A stretch of 35,054 bases of DNA from contig JAGRLG010000001.1 of assembly GCA_020441905.1 (NCBI GenBank), positions 1 to 35,054 of the forward strand, given 5' to 3'. How positions within the stretch are numbered: position 1 is the stretch's first letter; every line of letters begins with the position of its first letter. The position numbers and the translations under genes are program-made. Under the pieces are notes generated by a model. It saw nothing but the letters and a program-made list of their open reading frames with translations, did not search any database and was not told the DNA's origin. Origin of the DNA: Rhodobiaceae bacterium. GTDB lineage: Bacteria; Pseudomonadota; Alphaproteobacteria; Rhizobiales; NORP267. Shown here piece by piece: positions 1 through 9,143 of the stretch.

Positions 1-40
1 GCGCCAAGAGCGCGCCAAGAGCGCGCCAAGAGCGCCAAGG
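1..40. repeat. 11-bp tandem repeat at window start
   Basis: Units of GCGCGCCAAGA repeat with an 11-bp period: a partial copy at 1-9, full copies at 10-20 and 21-31, and a degenerate copy at 32-40. The array may continue to the left of the window. It ends next to the purine-rich ribosome-binding region of the first gene. No function can be assigned. Confidence 0.8.
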
Positions 41-56
41 AAAGGGGCGAGTGCAA

Positions 57-554
57 ATGGCTGTCTTGAGCGAGGCCCTCATCGCCTTTTGCCTGGCGGT
101 CTTTATCGGCACATTCGTCGAGTATTGGGTCCACCGACTGATGCATGCCGGCGTGGTCTACGGCAAGAACCACGCCAAGCATCACCAGGAGGGGACGGGG
201 CAGGGCTGGTTCGGCGAGTTTCGCGGCTATTTCCTTCCCGCCCTTGTCATCATCTGGCTCGGCTTTGTCGTCTCGCCCGCCGCCGGCATCGGCTTTGCCC
301 TTGGCGGCCTGGCGCAGGCGGCCTGGTCGGCCTATGCCCACCAGCTCCAGCACGAGCGCCCGGAACTGGTGTTCTGGATGCCGCGCCCGGTGCACCACCT
401 TCACCACAAGAAGAAGATGTGGCACCACAATTTCGGTATCTCCTTCGATTTCTGGGACCGCGTATTCGGCACCTACAAGCCGGCGGGCTGGGAAGGCACC
501 CCCACAGGCGGCTTGACCGCCTATGTCAGTCTTTTCACGATCAAATGGTTCTGA
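57..554 (+). CDS. fatty acid hydroxylase / sterol desaturase-like di-iron membrane protein
   Basis: A 165-residue protein of the fatty acid hydroxylase superfamily, whose members are membrane di-iron enzymes that hydroxylate or desaturate lipids. Histidine motifs are visible in order: HRLMH (26-30), HAKHH (39-43), and HHLHH (113-117) followed by HH at 123-124. Hydrophobic stretches lie at about 7-22 and 58-95, so the protein is membrane-embedded with the histidines on the cytoplasmic face. The length is short but typical of carotenoid-hydroxylase-like members. ATG at 57 is preferred over GTG at 51 because the purine-rich AAGGAAAGGGG (37-47) is better spaced from it. Substrate unknown; its neighbours give no clue. 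Confidence 0.75.
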   Translation: MAVLSEALIAFCLAVFIGTFVEYWVHRLMHAGVVYGKNHAKHHQEGTGQGWFGEFRGYFLPALVIIWLGFVVSPAAGIGFALGGLAQAAWSAYAHQLQHERPELVFWMPRPVHHLHHKKKMWHHNFGISFDFWDRVFGTYKPAGWEGTPTGGLTAYVSLFTIKWF

Positions 555-680
555 AGGCCGCGCCGGTTTTTTTGTAATCGACCGGGCCGCTATCGGCGTG
601 GCAAGGTATTCGCGGCAGGCGATTTTCCGCCGCCGCCAAGAGGTATGACGTGTGGTTCACCAGGCAGGCCAAGAACAAGC

Positions 681-1586
681 ATGAACAAGCCGGTTGACCG
701 CAACCATCAGGCTGAAGCCGCGGCCGCTCCCTCGTTGCCGCTTGCCATTTTGTGGATGTCCGGCGCGGTACTCTCCTTTCTGCTCCTGGCGATATCGGGC
801 CGCGAGCTGTCCGACACCATGACCATCTATCAGGTGGTGTTCTTTCGCACCTGGGCCGGGCTGGCGATCGTGCTTCTGCTGGTCTGGCGCACTGGGTTTC
901 ACAAGGTCGCCACCAAAAGGCTGCCCCTGCATTTCTTGCGCAACATCCTGCATCTGGGCGGTATCAGTCTTTGGTTTCTCGGCATTTCGCTGCTGCCGCT
1001 TTCCATGGTCTTCTCGCTCGAATTCACCACGCCGATCTGGACCACCTTGCTGGCGGCGCCCTTGCTCGGCCAGCGCCTGACGCCGGTGCGCCTCCTGTCC
1101 GTCCTGTTCGGCTTTGCCGGCGTGCTCATCATCCTGCGTCCGGGCCTGGGCATCATCGACCCGGCGGCGCTGTTCGTCCTTGGCGCGGCGGTCTTTTATG
1201 CCGTTGCCTTCATCTGCAATATCTCGCTCTCCAAGACCGAAAAGCCGCTGACCATCATCTTCTATATGGGCATCATCCAGGCTGCGATTGCCGCCGTGCC
1301 GGTGGCCTGGTTCTGGGTTTGGCCGCAATGGAATGACGCGATCTGGATTTTTCTCGTCGGTCTGTGCGGGGTGACGTCCCATTACTGCTTCACCCGCGCC
1401 ATGATCCTCGCCGATGCCGTCATCGTGCTGCCGGTCGATTACCTGCGGCTGCCGCTGGCCCTGGTCATCGGCGCCTTCATCTATGCCGAGACGCTGGATC
1501 CGATCCTGGTTCTTGGCGCCGGCGTCATCATCGCCGGCAACATCATCAATATCCGCCACGAGGCGCGCCGCCGCCGCAACCATTGA
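681..1586 (+). CDS. DMT-family (EamA) transporter
   Basis: A 301-residue inner-membrane protein of the drug/metabolite transporter superfamily. It has about ten hydrophobic segments and the internal duplication typical of EamA proteins. The first half contains the usual sequence around residues 75-130 (LHLGGISLWFLGISLLPL, then the SLEFTTPIWTTLLA segment), and the C-terminal half ends in a basic tail (RHEARRRRNH). ATG at 681 is chosen over the in-frame upstream start at 645 because the extra 12 residues are polar and not family-like. It stands alone, about 125 bp after the hydroxylase gene and before the TetR operon. Substrate (amino acid, riboflavin or other metabolite) cannot be told from sequence. 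Confidence 0.85.
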   Translation: MNKPVDRNHQAEAAAAPSLPLAILWMSGAVLSFLLLAISGRELSDTMTIYQVVFFRTWAGLAIVLLLVWRTGFHKVATKRLPLHFLRNILHLGGISLWFLGISLLPLSMVFSLEFTTPIWTTLLAAPLLGQRLTPVRLLSVLFGFAGVLIILRPGLGIIDPAALFVLGAAVFYAVAFICNISLSKTEKPLTIIFYMGIIQAAIAAVPVAWFWVWPQWNDAIWIFLVGLCGVTSHYCFTRAMILADAVIVLPVDYLRLPLALVIGAFIYAETLDPILVLGAGVIIAGNIINIRHEARRRRNH

Positions 1587-1644
1587 CTTCAAGGCGCCAT
1601 CCTTGTCCCAGGCGCTGGACTTGAAATCATTCCTTGCCTCACAT

Positions 1645-1666
1645 AATTAGTTAGCACTAACTAATT
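1645..1666. promoter_or_regulatory. 22-bp palindrome, probable TetR operator
   Basis: AATTAGTTAG (1645-1654) and CTAACTAATT (1657-1666) form perfect 10-bp arms around a 2-bp centre. It is an AT-rich island in GC-rich sequence, 171 bp upstream of the TetR start and 59 bp after the transporter stop. TetR-family regulators bind such palindromes in their own promoters. The assignment to this TetR is inference from position. Confidence 0.65.
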
Positions 1667-1689
1667 TGATCGTGGCTGGCGCCCATCGA

Positions 1690-1759
1690 GCGATGCCGTG
1701 AGGGCGATGCCGTGAGGGCGATGCCGTGAGGGCGAGACCGTGTGGGCGATGCCGTGAGG
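1690..1759. repeat. five 14-bp tandem repeats upstream of the TetR gene
   Basis: GCGATGCCGTGAGG repeats without spacers at 1690, 1704, 1718 and 1746; the copy at 1732 differs at three positions. A degenerate sixth unit begins at 1760. The array lies in the presumed 5-prime leader between the palindrome and the TetR start. It could vary in copy number between strains. Confidence 0.85.
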
Positions 1760-1836
1760 GCGAGCGCGAAGGCGCGGCGCGCCAGGCCTCTTGAGGCGAG
1801 GGGCGGCAGGCGGCAATGGACGGAAGGAAAGGGCAA

Positions 1837-2454
1837 ATGAGAAAACCGGCCCCGCAGCGCAAGCGCGAAATCGTCGGCGCCGTTCTCGATCTTGCCGCCA
1901 AAGGCGGGCCGGACCGCCTCACCATGCAGGCCGTCGCCGATGCGGTCGATCTGACCCAGCCCGCCATCTTCCGTCATTTCCCGGCCAAGAAGGACTTGTG
2001 GGGCGAGGTTGCGCGGTCCATTGCCGAGGATATGACGCAATGCTGGCAGGGCGTGCTTTGCGGCGCCGGCGGGCCGGAAGAAAAGCTGGCCGCCCTGGTC
2101 AGCGCCCAATTGTCCCTGCTGGAGTCGCGGCCCGCCATCCTCGCCATCGTGTTCTCCCATGAACTGCAATTCGAGAACGCGCACCTGCGCCGGATTTTCC
2201 ATGGTCTGATGATGCAGTTTCATGGCCATCTTCAGGGCCTGTTGGCCGACGGGCGGTCTTGCGCCCGCGCCGGGGTCGATCCGGTGGACGCCGCCTTCCT
2301 GATCGTGGCTCTGGTTCAGGGACTGGCGCTGCGCTGGTCGCTCACCGGCCGCACATTCAGCCTTGCCGGCGAGGGCCGCCGGCTGCTCGAACTCCAGCTT
2401 GCCGGGCTGAATGCGCCGGCGGGCAGGTCAACATGCGAAGGAACAGCGCGATGA
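1837..2454 (+). CDS. TetR/AcrR-family transcriptional regulator
   Basis: A 205-residue regulator with an N-terminal TetR helix-turn-helix at about 9-55 (key stretch LTMQAVADAVDLTQPAIFRHF, then the typical KKDL) and an all-helical ligand-binding C-terminus. ATG at 1837 is chosen over 1816 because GGAAGGAAAGGG (1822-1833) is a good ribosome-binding site for it. The stop overlaps the start of the HlyD-type gene (ATGA), so it is the first gene of the export operon and most likely represses it. The probable operator is the palindrome at 1645-1666. Inducer unknown. Confidence 0.9.
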   Translation: MRKPAPQRKREIVGAVLDLAAKGGPDRLTMQAVADAVDLTQPAIFRHFPAKKDLWGEVARSIAEDMTQCWQGVLCGAGGPEEKLAALVSAQLSLLESRPAILAIVFSHELQFENAHLRRIFHGLMMQFHGHLQGLLADGRSCARAGVDPVDAAFLIVALVQGLALRWSLTGRTFSLAGEGRRLLELQLAGLNAPAGRSTCEGTAR

Positions 2455-3604
2455 GCCGCCCCGTCAGATATGCGATCGCAGCCCTCGCGGCCGCGGCACT
2501 CGTTCTCGCGGCCTGGTTTGCCCTTGCCTTCCGGCCGGTGACGGTTAGCGCCGTTGCCCTTGAGCGCAATGTTCGGGTCGAGGTCTTCGGCCTTGGCACC
2601 GTGGAGGCGCGGCTGCTGTCGCAGATCGGTTTCGAGGTCGGCGCCGCCCTGACAGAGCTGCATGCCGATCACGGCGACGAGGTGCGCGCCGGCGATGTTC
2701 TCGCCCGGCTGCATTCGGCGGAGCAGCAGGCGCGCATGGACAAGGCCGCCGCCGGGGTCGTCAGTGCCGAGGCCGCGGTCGAAAGGGCGGCGGCGGTGGT
2801 CGGCAAGGCCCGTGTCCTTCTGGCCCAGAAACAGACCACCAATGCCCGCCGCCAGGCTCTGGTGCAGGCACATTCCATATCCGCCGAATCCGGCGAACAG
2901 GCGCAGATGGAAGCCGACGCCGCCGCCGCCGATCTGGCAATTTCAGAGCGCGACCTGGAGGTGGCGAAGGCCGCATTGCAGAACGCGCAGGCCCAATTGT
3001 CCTATGACCGCGTGCTGCTTGGTCATCACACCCTGACCGCGCCGTTCGACGGCATAATCGCTGAGCGCCGGCGCGAACTGGGGTCGGTGATGGGCCCCGG
3101 CGAGATCCTGTTCACCATCGTCGACCCGGCCTCGGTCTGGGTGCTGGCCTATGTCGACGAGGCGCGCGCCGGCGATATCCGCGTCGGCCAGACGGCCGCC
3201 CTGCGCCTGCGTTCTCACCCCGCGCGCAGCTTCACCGGCAGGGTCGCCCGCATCGGCATCGAAAGCGATCGCGTTGCCGAGGAGCGCCGCGTCTATGTCG
3301 CCTGCGCCGACTGCCCCAGGGAATTCCATCTCGGCGAGCAGGCCGAGATCATTGTTCTCACCGGCACCATCGACGAGGCCCTGCTGGTTCCCGAGGCGGC
3401 AATTGAAGATTTGCGCGACGGCGCCGGCACGGTGTGGACCGTCGCCAAGGGCAGGCTTGCCCGCCAGCCCGTCACGCTCGGCCGCCGCACCCTCGATGGC
3501 CGCCACGAGATCACCGCGGGGCTGCCGGAGGGTGCCCGTGTTGTCGACGTCCTGACGCCATCCCTCAAGGAGGGGCGCGCGGCGAAAATTATCGAAGGTA
3601 TGAA

Positions 3605-3608
<4 letters not shown>
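2451..3608 (+). CDS. HlyD/DevB-family periplasmic adaptor of an ABC exporter
   Basis: A 385-residue membrane-fusion protein. A single N-terminal membrane anchor (about 6-28) is followed by a lipoyl/barrel-sandwich half-motif (GDEVRAGDVLARL), a long alanine/glutamate-rich coiled coil (about 95-185), the second lipoyl half (LTAPFDGIIAERRRELGSVM) and beta-barrel domains. Such proteins bridge an inner-membrane ABC transporter to the periplasm or outer membrane. The reading frame opens further upstream, but ATG at 2451 overlaps the TetR stop, begins at the anchor and follows GAAGGAA (2436-2442). The downstream permease overlaps by four bases, giving a DevBCA-like set. Confidence 0.9.
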
Positions 3609-4738
<1,130 letters not shown>

Positions 4739-4740
4739 CG

Positions 4741-5490
4741 ATGGAACCTCGAACCGCATTGGCCGGACCGGACGGGCCGAGGGGCAGGGCCGTCGCCCCG
4801 CTGGTCGAACTGCGCAACATTTCCAAGCATTTCGGCGCCGGCGAAACCCGGGTCGATGCGCTGCGCGATGTCAGCCTTGATCTGCATCCCGGCGAGGTCA
4901 TCGGCCTTCTCGGGCCGTCGGGTTCGGGCAAGACCACGCTGCTCAATGTCATTGGCTGCATCGTCGAGCCGTCCAGCGGCTGGATGCGGCTCGACGGCGA
5001 AACGGTCTATGACGAAAAATGGCTGCGCCACGATCTGCGTGCGCTGCGCCTGGAAAAGATCGGCTTCATCTTCCAGTTCCACAACCTGCTGCCCTTTCTC
5101 GACAGCACCGACAATGTAGCCATCGTTCTCGACATGGCGCGGGTCGAGCGCGGCGCGGCGCGGGCGCGCGCCGTTGAACTGCTCGACTATCTGGAAGTCG
5201 GCAACCGGCGAAACGCTTTTCCCGCCAGCCTGTCGGGCGGCGAGGCGCAGCGCGTTGCCATTGCCCGCGCGCTGGCCAACCGTCCGCGCATCATCCTTGC
5301 CGACGAGCCCACCGCCGCCCTCGATTCCCAGCGCGCCGGCATCGTCATGGATCTGCTGCGCAAGGTTGCCCGGGACCAGGACGCGGCGGTCATCGCCGTC
5401 ACCCATGACGAAAAGATCTACAACCGCTTCGATCGTATCCTCACCTTGCGTGATGGCCGGCTCGATGGCGAGGAAAGGGAAATCCGATGA
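4741..5490 (+). CDS. ABC transporter ATP-binding protein (LolD/MacB/DevA type)
   Basis: A 249-residue cytoplasmic ATPase that powers the permease encoded just upstream. Walker A GPSGSGKT (58-65), signature LSGGEAQ (164-170), Walker B ending ADEP (187-190) and the switch histidine in VTHDE are all visible. The first 20 residues are a polar extension absent from typical LolD proteins. Start ATG at 4741 is preceded by GGGGAG at 4730-4735. The stop overlaps the next gene by four bases. Confidence 0.93.
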   Translation: MEPRTALAGPDGPRGRAVAPLVELRNISKHFGAGETRVDALRDVSLDLHPGEVIGLLGPSGSGKTTLLNVIGCIVEPSSGWMRLDGETVYDEKWLRHDLRALRLEKIGFIFQFHNLLPFLDSTDNVAIVLDMARVERGAARARAVELLDYLEVGNRRNAFPASLSGGEAQRVAIARALANRPRIILADEPTAALDSQRAGIVMDLLRKVARDQDAAVIAVTHDEKIYNRFDRILTLRDGRLDGEEREIR

Positions 5491-5891
5491 ATAACAAAAC
5501 CTCGCGCCCGCGCTGGGTCGCCTTTGTCGCCGTGATTGCCGTCGCCTTCGGCGCACTGACCCTGTTTGCCGGCGGCAAAGCCCTGTTCGGCGGCGATGAA
5601 GCCCGCGCCGCGGCGGGAAATGCCGTGCCCTTCGTGCTCTGGTTCAATTTCCTCTCCGGCTTTCTCTACATCCTCGCCGGCATCGGCCTGTTTTTGTGGC
5701 AGCGCTGGGGCGCGTGGTTGGCGGCCCTTATTGCCATAGGCCTTGTCGTCACTTTCGCGCTCTTCGCCTGGCATGTGGCCATGGGCGGCGCCTATGAAAT
5801 GCGCACCGTCGCCGCCATGGGCGTGCGCACCGCCTTCTGGCTGGCGGTCGCCTATTTCGCCCACCGGCGCCTGGGCCGCCGCCCCGCCTGA
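5487..5891 (+). CDS. small four-helix membrane protein, function unknown
   Basis: A 134-residue protein with four predicted membrane segments (about 12-30, 48-68, 72-95, 105-127) and a basic C-terminus. Its start overlaps the stop of the ATPase gene, so it is co-translated with the exporter and may be an accessory subunit. I do not recognise a named family with confidence, and no catalytic motif is visible. Confidence 0.75.
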   Translation: MNNKTSRPRWVAFVAVIAVAFGALTLFAGGKALFGGDEARAAAGNAVPFVLWFNFLSGFLYILAGIGLFLWQRWGAWLAALIAIGLVVTFALFAWHVAMGGAYEMRTVAAMGVRTAFWLAVAYFAHRRLGRRPA

Positions 5892-5972
5892 GCCCGCCCA
5901 AGCGCCTTGCGCATGGACGGCAATTGCGCCAGAAGGTGCGGGCACCAAAAAGCATGAGCGGAGGCAGGAGTG

Positions 5973-6392
5973 ATGGGGGCGGTCTACGAATATGAGCGTG
6001 TCGTCGAATGGGGCGATTGCGATCCGCACGGCTTCATTTTTTTCCCAAACTATTACCGCTGGATGACCGAGGGCTATCACCAGATGATGCGCAAGCTGGC
6101 CATCGACATCGTGCCCCATCTGGAAGAATGGAAGATGCGCGGCACCCCGGCGCTGGCCATGAATGCCCGCTATGCGGCACCGGCCCGTTTGGAGGATCTG
6201 ATCCGCCACCGCCTCGAGATCACCGAGGTCCGCACCCGTTCCTTTACCGTCACCCACCGGTTTCTATGCGGCGAGACATTGCTCATGGAGGCCCATGACT
6301 CAAAGGGTTGGGCGGTGGTTTCGCTGCAAAAGCCGGTGACCATCGACCTCGTCGCCATGCCGGAAGACGTCAAGGCCAAGCTGCGCGGCTGA
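5973..6392 (+). CDS. hotdog-fold acyl-CoA thioesterase, 4-hydroxybenzoyl-CoA thioesterase-like
   Basis: A 139-residue cytoplasmic thioesterase. The N-terminal EWGDCDPHGFIFFPNYYRW stretch matches the active-site region of the Pseudomonas 4-hydroxybenzoyl-CoA thioesterase family. Asp17 is in the position of the catalytic aspartate. ATG at 5973 is chosen over GTG at 5970 because GGAGG at 5960-5964 is well spaced. It follows the exporter operon by 81 bp and may be transcribed with it. An aryl-CoA substrate fits the aromatic catabolic genes later in the window, but that link is inference. Confidence 0.85.
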   Translation: MGAVYEYERVVEWGDCDPHGFIFFPNYYRWMTEGYHQMMRKLAIDIVPHLEEWKMRGTPALAMNARYAAPARLEDLIRHRLEITEVRTRSFTVTHRFLCGETLLMEAHDSKGWAVVSLQKPVTIDLVAMPEDVKAKLRG

Positions 6393-6404
6393 CGCGGCGG
6401 CCCG

Positions 6405-6422
6405 GCCCGGCTCAAGCCGGGC
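6405..6422. terminator. GC-rich hairpin between convergent genes
   Basis: GCCCGGCT and AGCCGGGC form perfect 8-bp arms around CA, between the thioesterase stop and the rnfH stop. There is no T-tract on either side, so a bidirectional terminator is plausible but not proven. Confidence 0.4.
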
Positions 6423-6424
6423 AC

Positions 6425-6718
6425 CTAGCTCTTGTTGCGGTCGACATTGCGCCGGCGCACCGCGGACGGGTCGGCGGTGATCGGGCGATAGATCTCGACC
6501 CGGTCGCCATTCTTCAGCGTGTCGTCGAGACTGGCGATCATGCCGAAGATGCCGACCTTCTGCGCGTCGAGGTCGATATCGGTGAATTCGTCGAGGATCC
6601 CCGACTTGGTGATGGCGTCGCGCACCGTCGAACCTTCAGGAAGGACGAGCCGCAGCCAAAGCTGCTTGGCAAGTGTCGCATAGGCGACGCCAACCAGAAT
6701 TGTGCCTCTCTTGCTCAC
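6425..6718 (-). CDS. rnfH: RnfH family ubiquitin-like protein
   Basis: A 97-residue RnfH-family protein (beta-grasp, ubiquitin-like fold), typically the last gene of alphaproteobacterial rnf operons. The family pattern is visible: V-X-V-A-Y-A, a hydrophobic LPEGSTV segment, a central KVGIFG, then GDRVEIYRPITADP. The start is a GTG preceded by GGAAGG, 15 nt after the rnfE stop. No ATG is available in frame at the right place. Its biochemical role in Rnf assembly is not established. Confidence 0.93.
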   Translation of the reverse strand: MSKRGTILVGVAYATLAKQLWLRLVLPEGSTVRDAITKSGILDEFTDIDLDAQKVGIFGMIASLDDTLKNGDRVEIYRPITADPSAVRRRNVDRNKS

Positions 6719-6733
6719 CGCGCCACCTTCCCC

Positions 6734-7420
6734 TCAAGCCCCGTGCGCGGCCGGGCTGCATCCGGCCTCGATGGCGCCGCTGCGGCCCCGGCGGCGCTCG
6801 ATGATCCGCTTGGCGGCCATCAGGAACCCGAGAACGAGAAAGCCTCCGGGCGGCAGGATCATCAGCAGGAAGCCGCGATAATCCGGAATGATCACCAGTT
6901 CCAGATGCTTGAAGGCCGGCCCCAGCAGCAGCGAGGCATTGGCGAACAACGTGCCCGAGCCGAGTATTTCGCGCACCGCGCCCAGAACCACCAGCGCCAG
7001 GGTGAACCCGATACCCATCATCAACCCGTCAAAGGCGGCGCGGGCGCCGTTTTCCTTGGAGGCGTAAGCCTCGGCGCGGCCGAGAATGGCGCAATTGGTG
7101 ACGATCAGGGGGATGAACAGGCCGAGCACCTTGTAGAGCTCGTGCACCCAGGCATTGAGAGCCATTTCGACCAGGGTCACCACCATGGCGATTACGATGA
7201 TGAAGGCGGGAATGCGCACCTGCGGCGTAATCACGTTGCGCAGCAGCGAAATCAGCAGCCCGGTCATCACCAGAACCGCCGTTGTCGCCAGGCCCATGCC
7301 GAGGCCGTTGGTGGCGGTGCCGGTCACCGCTAGCGTCGGGCACAGCGCCAGCACCTGGGCGAAAACGATATTGTTGCTCCACAGCCCGTCGCGGCTGATC
7401 TGCGCATAGGGATTGCTCAT
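6734..7420 (-). CDS. rnfE: Rnf complex subunit RnfE (integral membrane)
   Basis: A 228-residue polytopic subunit, homologous to RnfA and NqrD. Conserved family stretches are WSNNIVFAQVLALCPTLAVT near the N-terminus and GLFIPLIVTNCAILGRAEAYA in the middle. The two cysteines in these half-repeats are the ones that, in NqrD/NqrE and RnfA/E, ligate a membrane-buried iron-sulfur centre (known of the family). Six transmembrane helices. The start overlaps the rnfG stop by four bases. Confidence 0.96.
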   Translation of the reverse strand: MSNPYAQISRDGLWSNNIVFAQVLALCPTLAVTGTATNGLGMGLATTAVLVMTGLLISLLRNVITPQVRIPAFIIVIAMVVTLVEMALNAWVHELYKVLGLFIPLIVTNCAILGRAEAYASKENGARAAFDGLMMGIGFTLALVVLGAVREILGSGTLFANASLLLGPAFKHLELVIIPDYRGFLLMILPPGGFLVLGFLMAAKRIIERRRGRSGAIEAGCSPAAHGA

Positions 7421-8079
7421 TGCCCTGCCTCCGCCGGCCTGACCGCCACCTTGGCCGCTTCGCCGGAAATGGCGTCATGCTGGCTGGCGAAAAATTCCAG
7501 GCCCTTGCGAACCGCCGCCACGACGCCGCGCGGCGTGATGGTGGCGCCGCTGAACTGGTCGAAATGGCCTCCGTCCTTCTTCACCTTCCATTCCTCGGCG
7601 GGCGGAGAGGATAGCGACAGTCCGGCAAAGCCGAAAATCCAGCCGCTCTTTTTTTCCTCGATCTTGTCGCCAAGACCAGGTGTTTCGAAATGCGATATGA
7701 CGCGCACGCCCAGCAGTTTGCCGGACAGATCGACGCCCATGATCAGCGATATGTCGCCGCCATATCCATGACCGGTCACCAGATAGGCCGCGGCGACGAT
7801 GGCGCCGCCCTTGCGCGCCCGGTAGATCGTGACCGGCGCCCCGTCGGGACCGGCCAGGCTCAATGTGTCCGCCAGCAGGTCGTTGTCGTGCATCTCATGG
7901 GGAATGACCTGAACCAGCGAGGCCATCAGGTCTTCCTGCCTGCGCTTTTCGATTTCGCCCCGCGTCGTCTGGTTGCCCATCGACAGCAAAGCCGCCGTCA
8001 CCAGGGCGAAAACACCCAGCAGCAGGGCCTGAAACAGCGGGCTGGCCCGAAACGCCTGAATGCGGGAGCTGGCGTTCAT
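7417..8079 (-). CDS. rnfG: Rnf complex subunit RnfG (covalent FMN)
   Basis: A 220-residue periplasm-facing subunit anchored by one N-terminal helix (about 15-35). Covalent FMN attaches to a threonine through a phosphoester bond. Here the motif DQFSGAT has Thr180 as the acceptor, in the consensus form used by ApbE. The ETPGLGDKIEE stretch (132-142) is also conserved in RnfG/NqrC. The apbE gene for flavinylation is in the same cluster. The start overlaps the rnfD stop by four bases. Confidence 0.96.
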   Translation of the reverse strand: MNASSRIQAFRASPLFQALLLGVFALVTAALLSMGNQTTRGEIEKRRQEDLMASLVQVIPHEMHDNDLLADTLSLAGPDGAPVTIYRARKGGAIVAAAYLVTGHGYGGDISLIMGVDLSGKLLGVRVISHFETPGLGDKIEEKKSGWIFGFAGLSLSSPPAEEWKVKKDGGHFDQFSGATITPRGVVAAVRKGLEFFASQHDAISGEAAKVAVRPAEAGQ

Positions 8080-9143
8080 TTACTTGCCGCTCCGCTCTTT
8101 TTTGCACCGTGGCCGAAAATGCGCGGACGCACATAGCGGTCGATCAACGGCGTGGCGGCGTTCATCAGCAGGATGGCGAAGGCCATGCCTTCGGGATAGC
8201 CGGCCCAGGTGCGAATGATGAAGACCAGCGCGCCGCATCCCATGCCGAACAGCAACTGCCCGCGCGGGGAAACCGGCGAGGTCACCGGGTCGGTGGCGAT
8301 GAAGAAGGCGCCGAGAATGCTCGCGCCCGAAAGCAGGTGGATCGCCGCGTTCGGATAGTGGTCGGGGCCGAGAAAATTGAACAGGCTCGCCATCGCCGCC
8401 AGCGTCGCCAGCATCGCCACCGGGATGCGCCAGCTGATGACCCGCATCGCAATCAGGAAGATGCCGCCCAGCGCCAGCAATGCCGCCGAGGTTTCACCCA
8501 GGCTGCCAGTGACCTGGCCCAGCCCCAGCGCGCCAAGACCGGACTGTCCGGCCAGCGCCTCCGAAAGGCTAGCGCCACGCCCCAGTTCGGTCTTGATATG
8601 GCCCAGTATCGAGGCGCCGGATACTGCGTCCACATGGCCGCCCAGGCCGAAAAAGGCGGCAAGACTGTCGCCGAAATGCGGGGCGAGGTTTGAAAACAGC
8701 GGTGTCGGCTCGACATAGCTGGTCATTTCCAGCGGGAAGGAGATGAGCAACGCCACCCGTGCCACCATGGCCGGATTGAATATGTTCTGCCCGAGGCCGC
8801 CGAAGATCTGCTTGCCGACGATGATGGCGATGGCGGCTCCGGCCAGTCCGATCCACCACGGCGCGCTTGGCGGCAGGCTCATCGCCAGCAGCCAGCCGGT
8901 CAGCAGCGCCGAGCCGTCGGTAAGGAAAATCCGCACCGGCTTTCCGGCAATGGCCAGGCTTGCCGCTTCGAAGGCCAGGACCGCCGCCGCGATGAGCAGG
9001 AAAAGAAAAATGGCCGGCCAGGCAAAAAGATAAAAGGAAAATGCCGTCGCCGGGGCCAGCGCCAGCATCACCAGTGTCATCGAGCGCCTGACGCTGGCCT
9101 TCTCATGTGCATAGGGTCCGGATATGACCGTTCTGGAACTCAT
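8076..9143 (-). CDS. rnfD: Rnf complex subunit RnfD (membrane flavoprotein)
   Basis: A 355-residue polytopic subunit homologous to NqrB. The segment FGGLGQNIFNPAMVARV (114-130) and the YPEGMAFAILLMNA stretch near the C-terminus are typical. Start ATG at 9143 overlaps the rnfC stop (ATGA); the open frame runs further upstream but that is the rnfC region in another frame. Oddity: the covalent-FMN motif reads DAVSGAS with Ser178 where RnfD/NqrB usually have threonine (see findings). Confidence 0.95.
   Translation of the reverse strand: MSSRTVISGPYAHEKASVRRSMTLVMLALAPATAFSFYLFAWPAIFLFLLIAAAVLAFEAASLAIAGKPVRIFLTDGSALLTGWLLAMSLPPSAPWWIGLAGAAIAIIVGKQIFGGLGQNIFNPAMVARVALLISFPLEMTSYVEPTPLFSNLAPHFGDSLAAFFGLGGHVDAVSGASILGHIKTELGRGASLSEALAGQSGLGALGLGQVTGSLGETSAALLALGGIFLIAMRVISWRIPVAMLATLAAMASLFNFLGPDHYPNAAIHLLSGASILGAFFIATDPVTSPVSPRGQLLFGMGCGALVFIIRTWAGYPEGMAFAILLMNAATPLIDRYVRPRIFGHGAKKSGAASK

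Noticed and set aside
1690..1759. Possible CRISPR-like array
   Set aside because: The 14-bp units are directly adjacent with no spacers and no cas genes are present.
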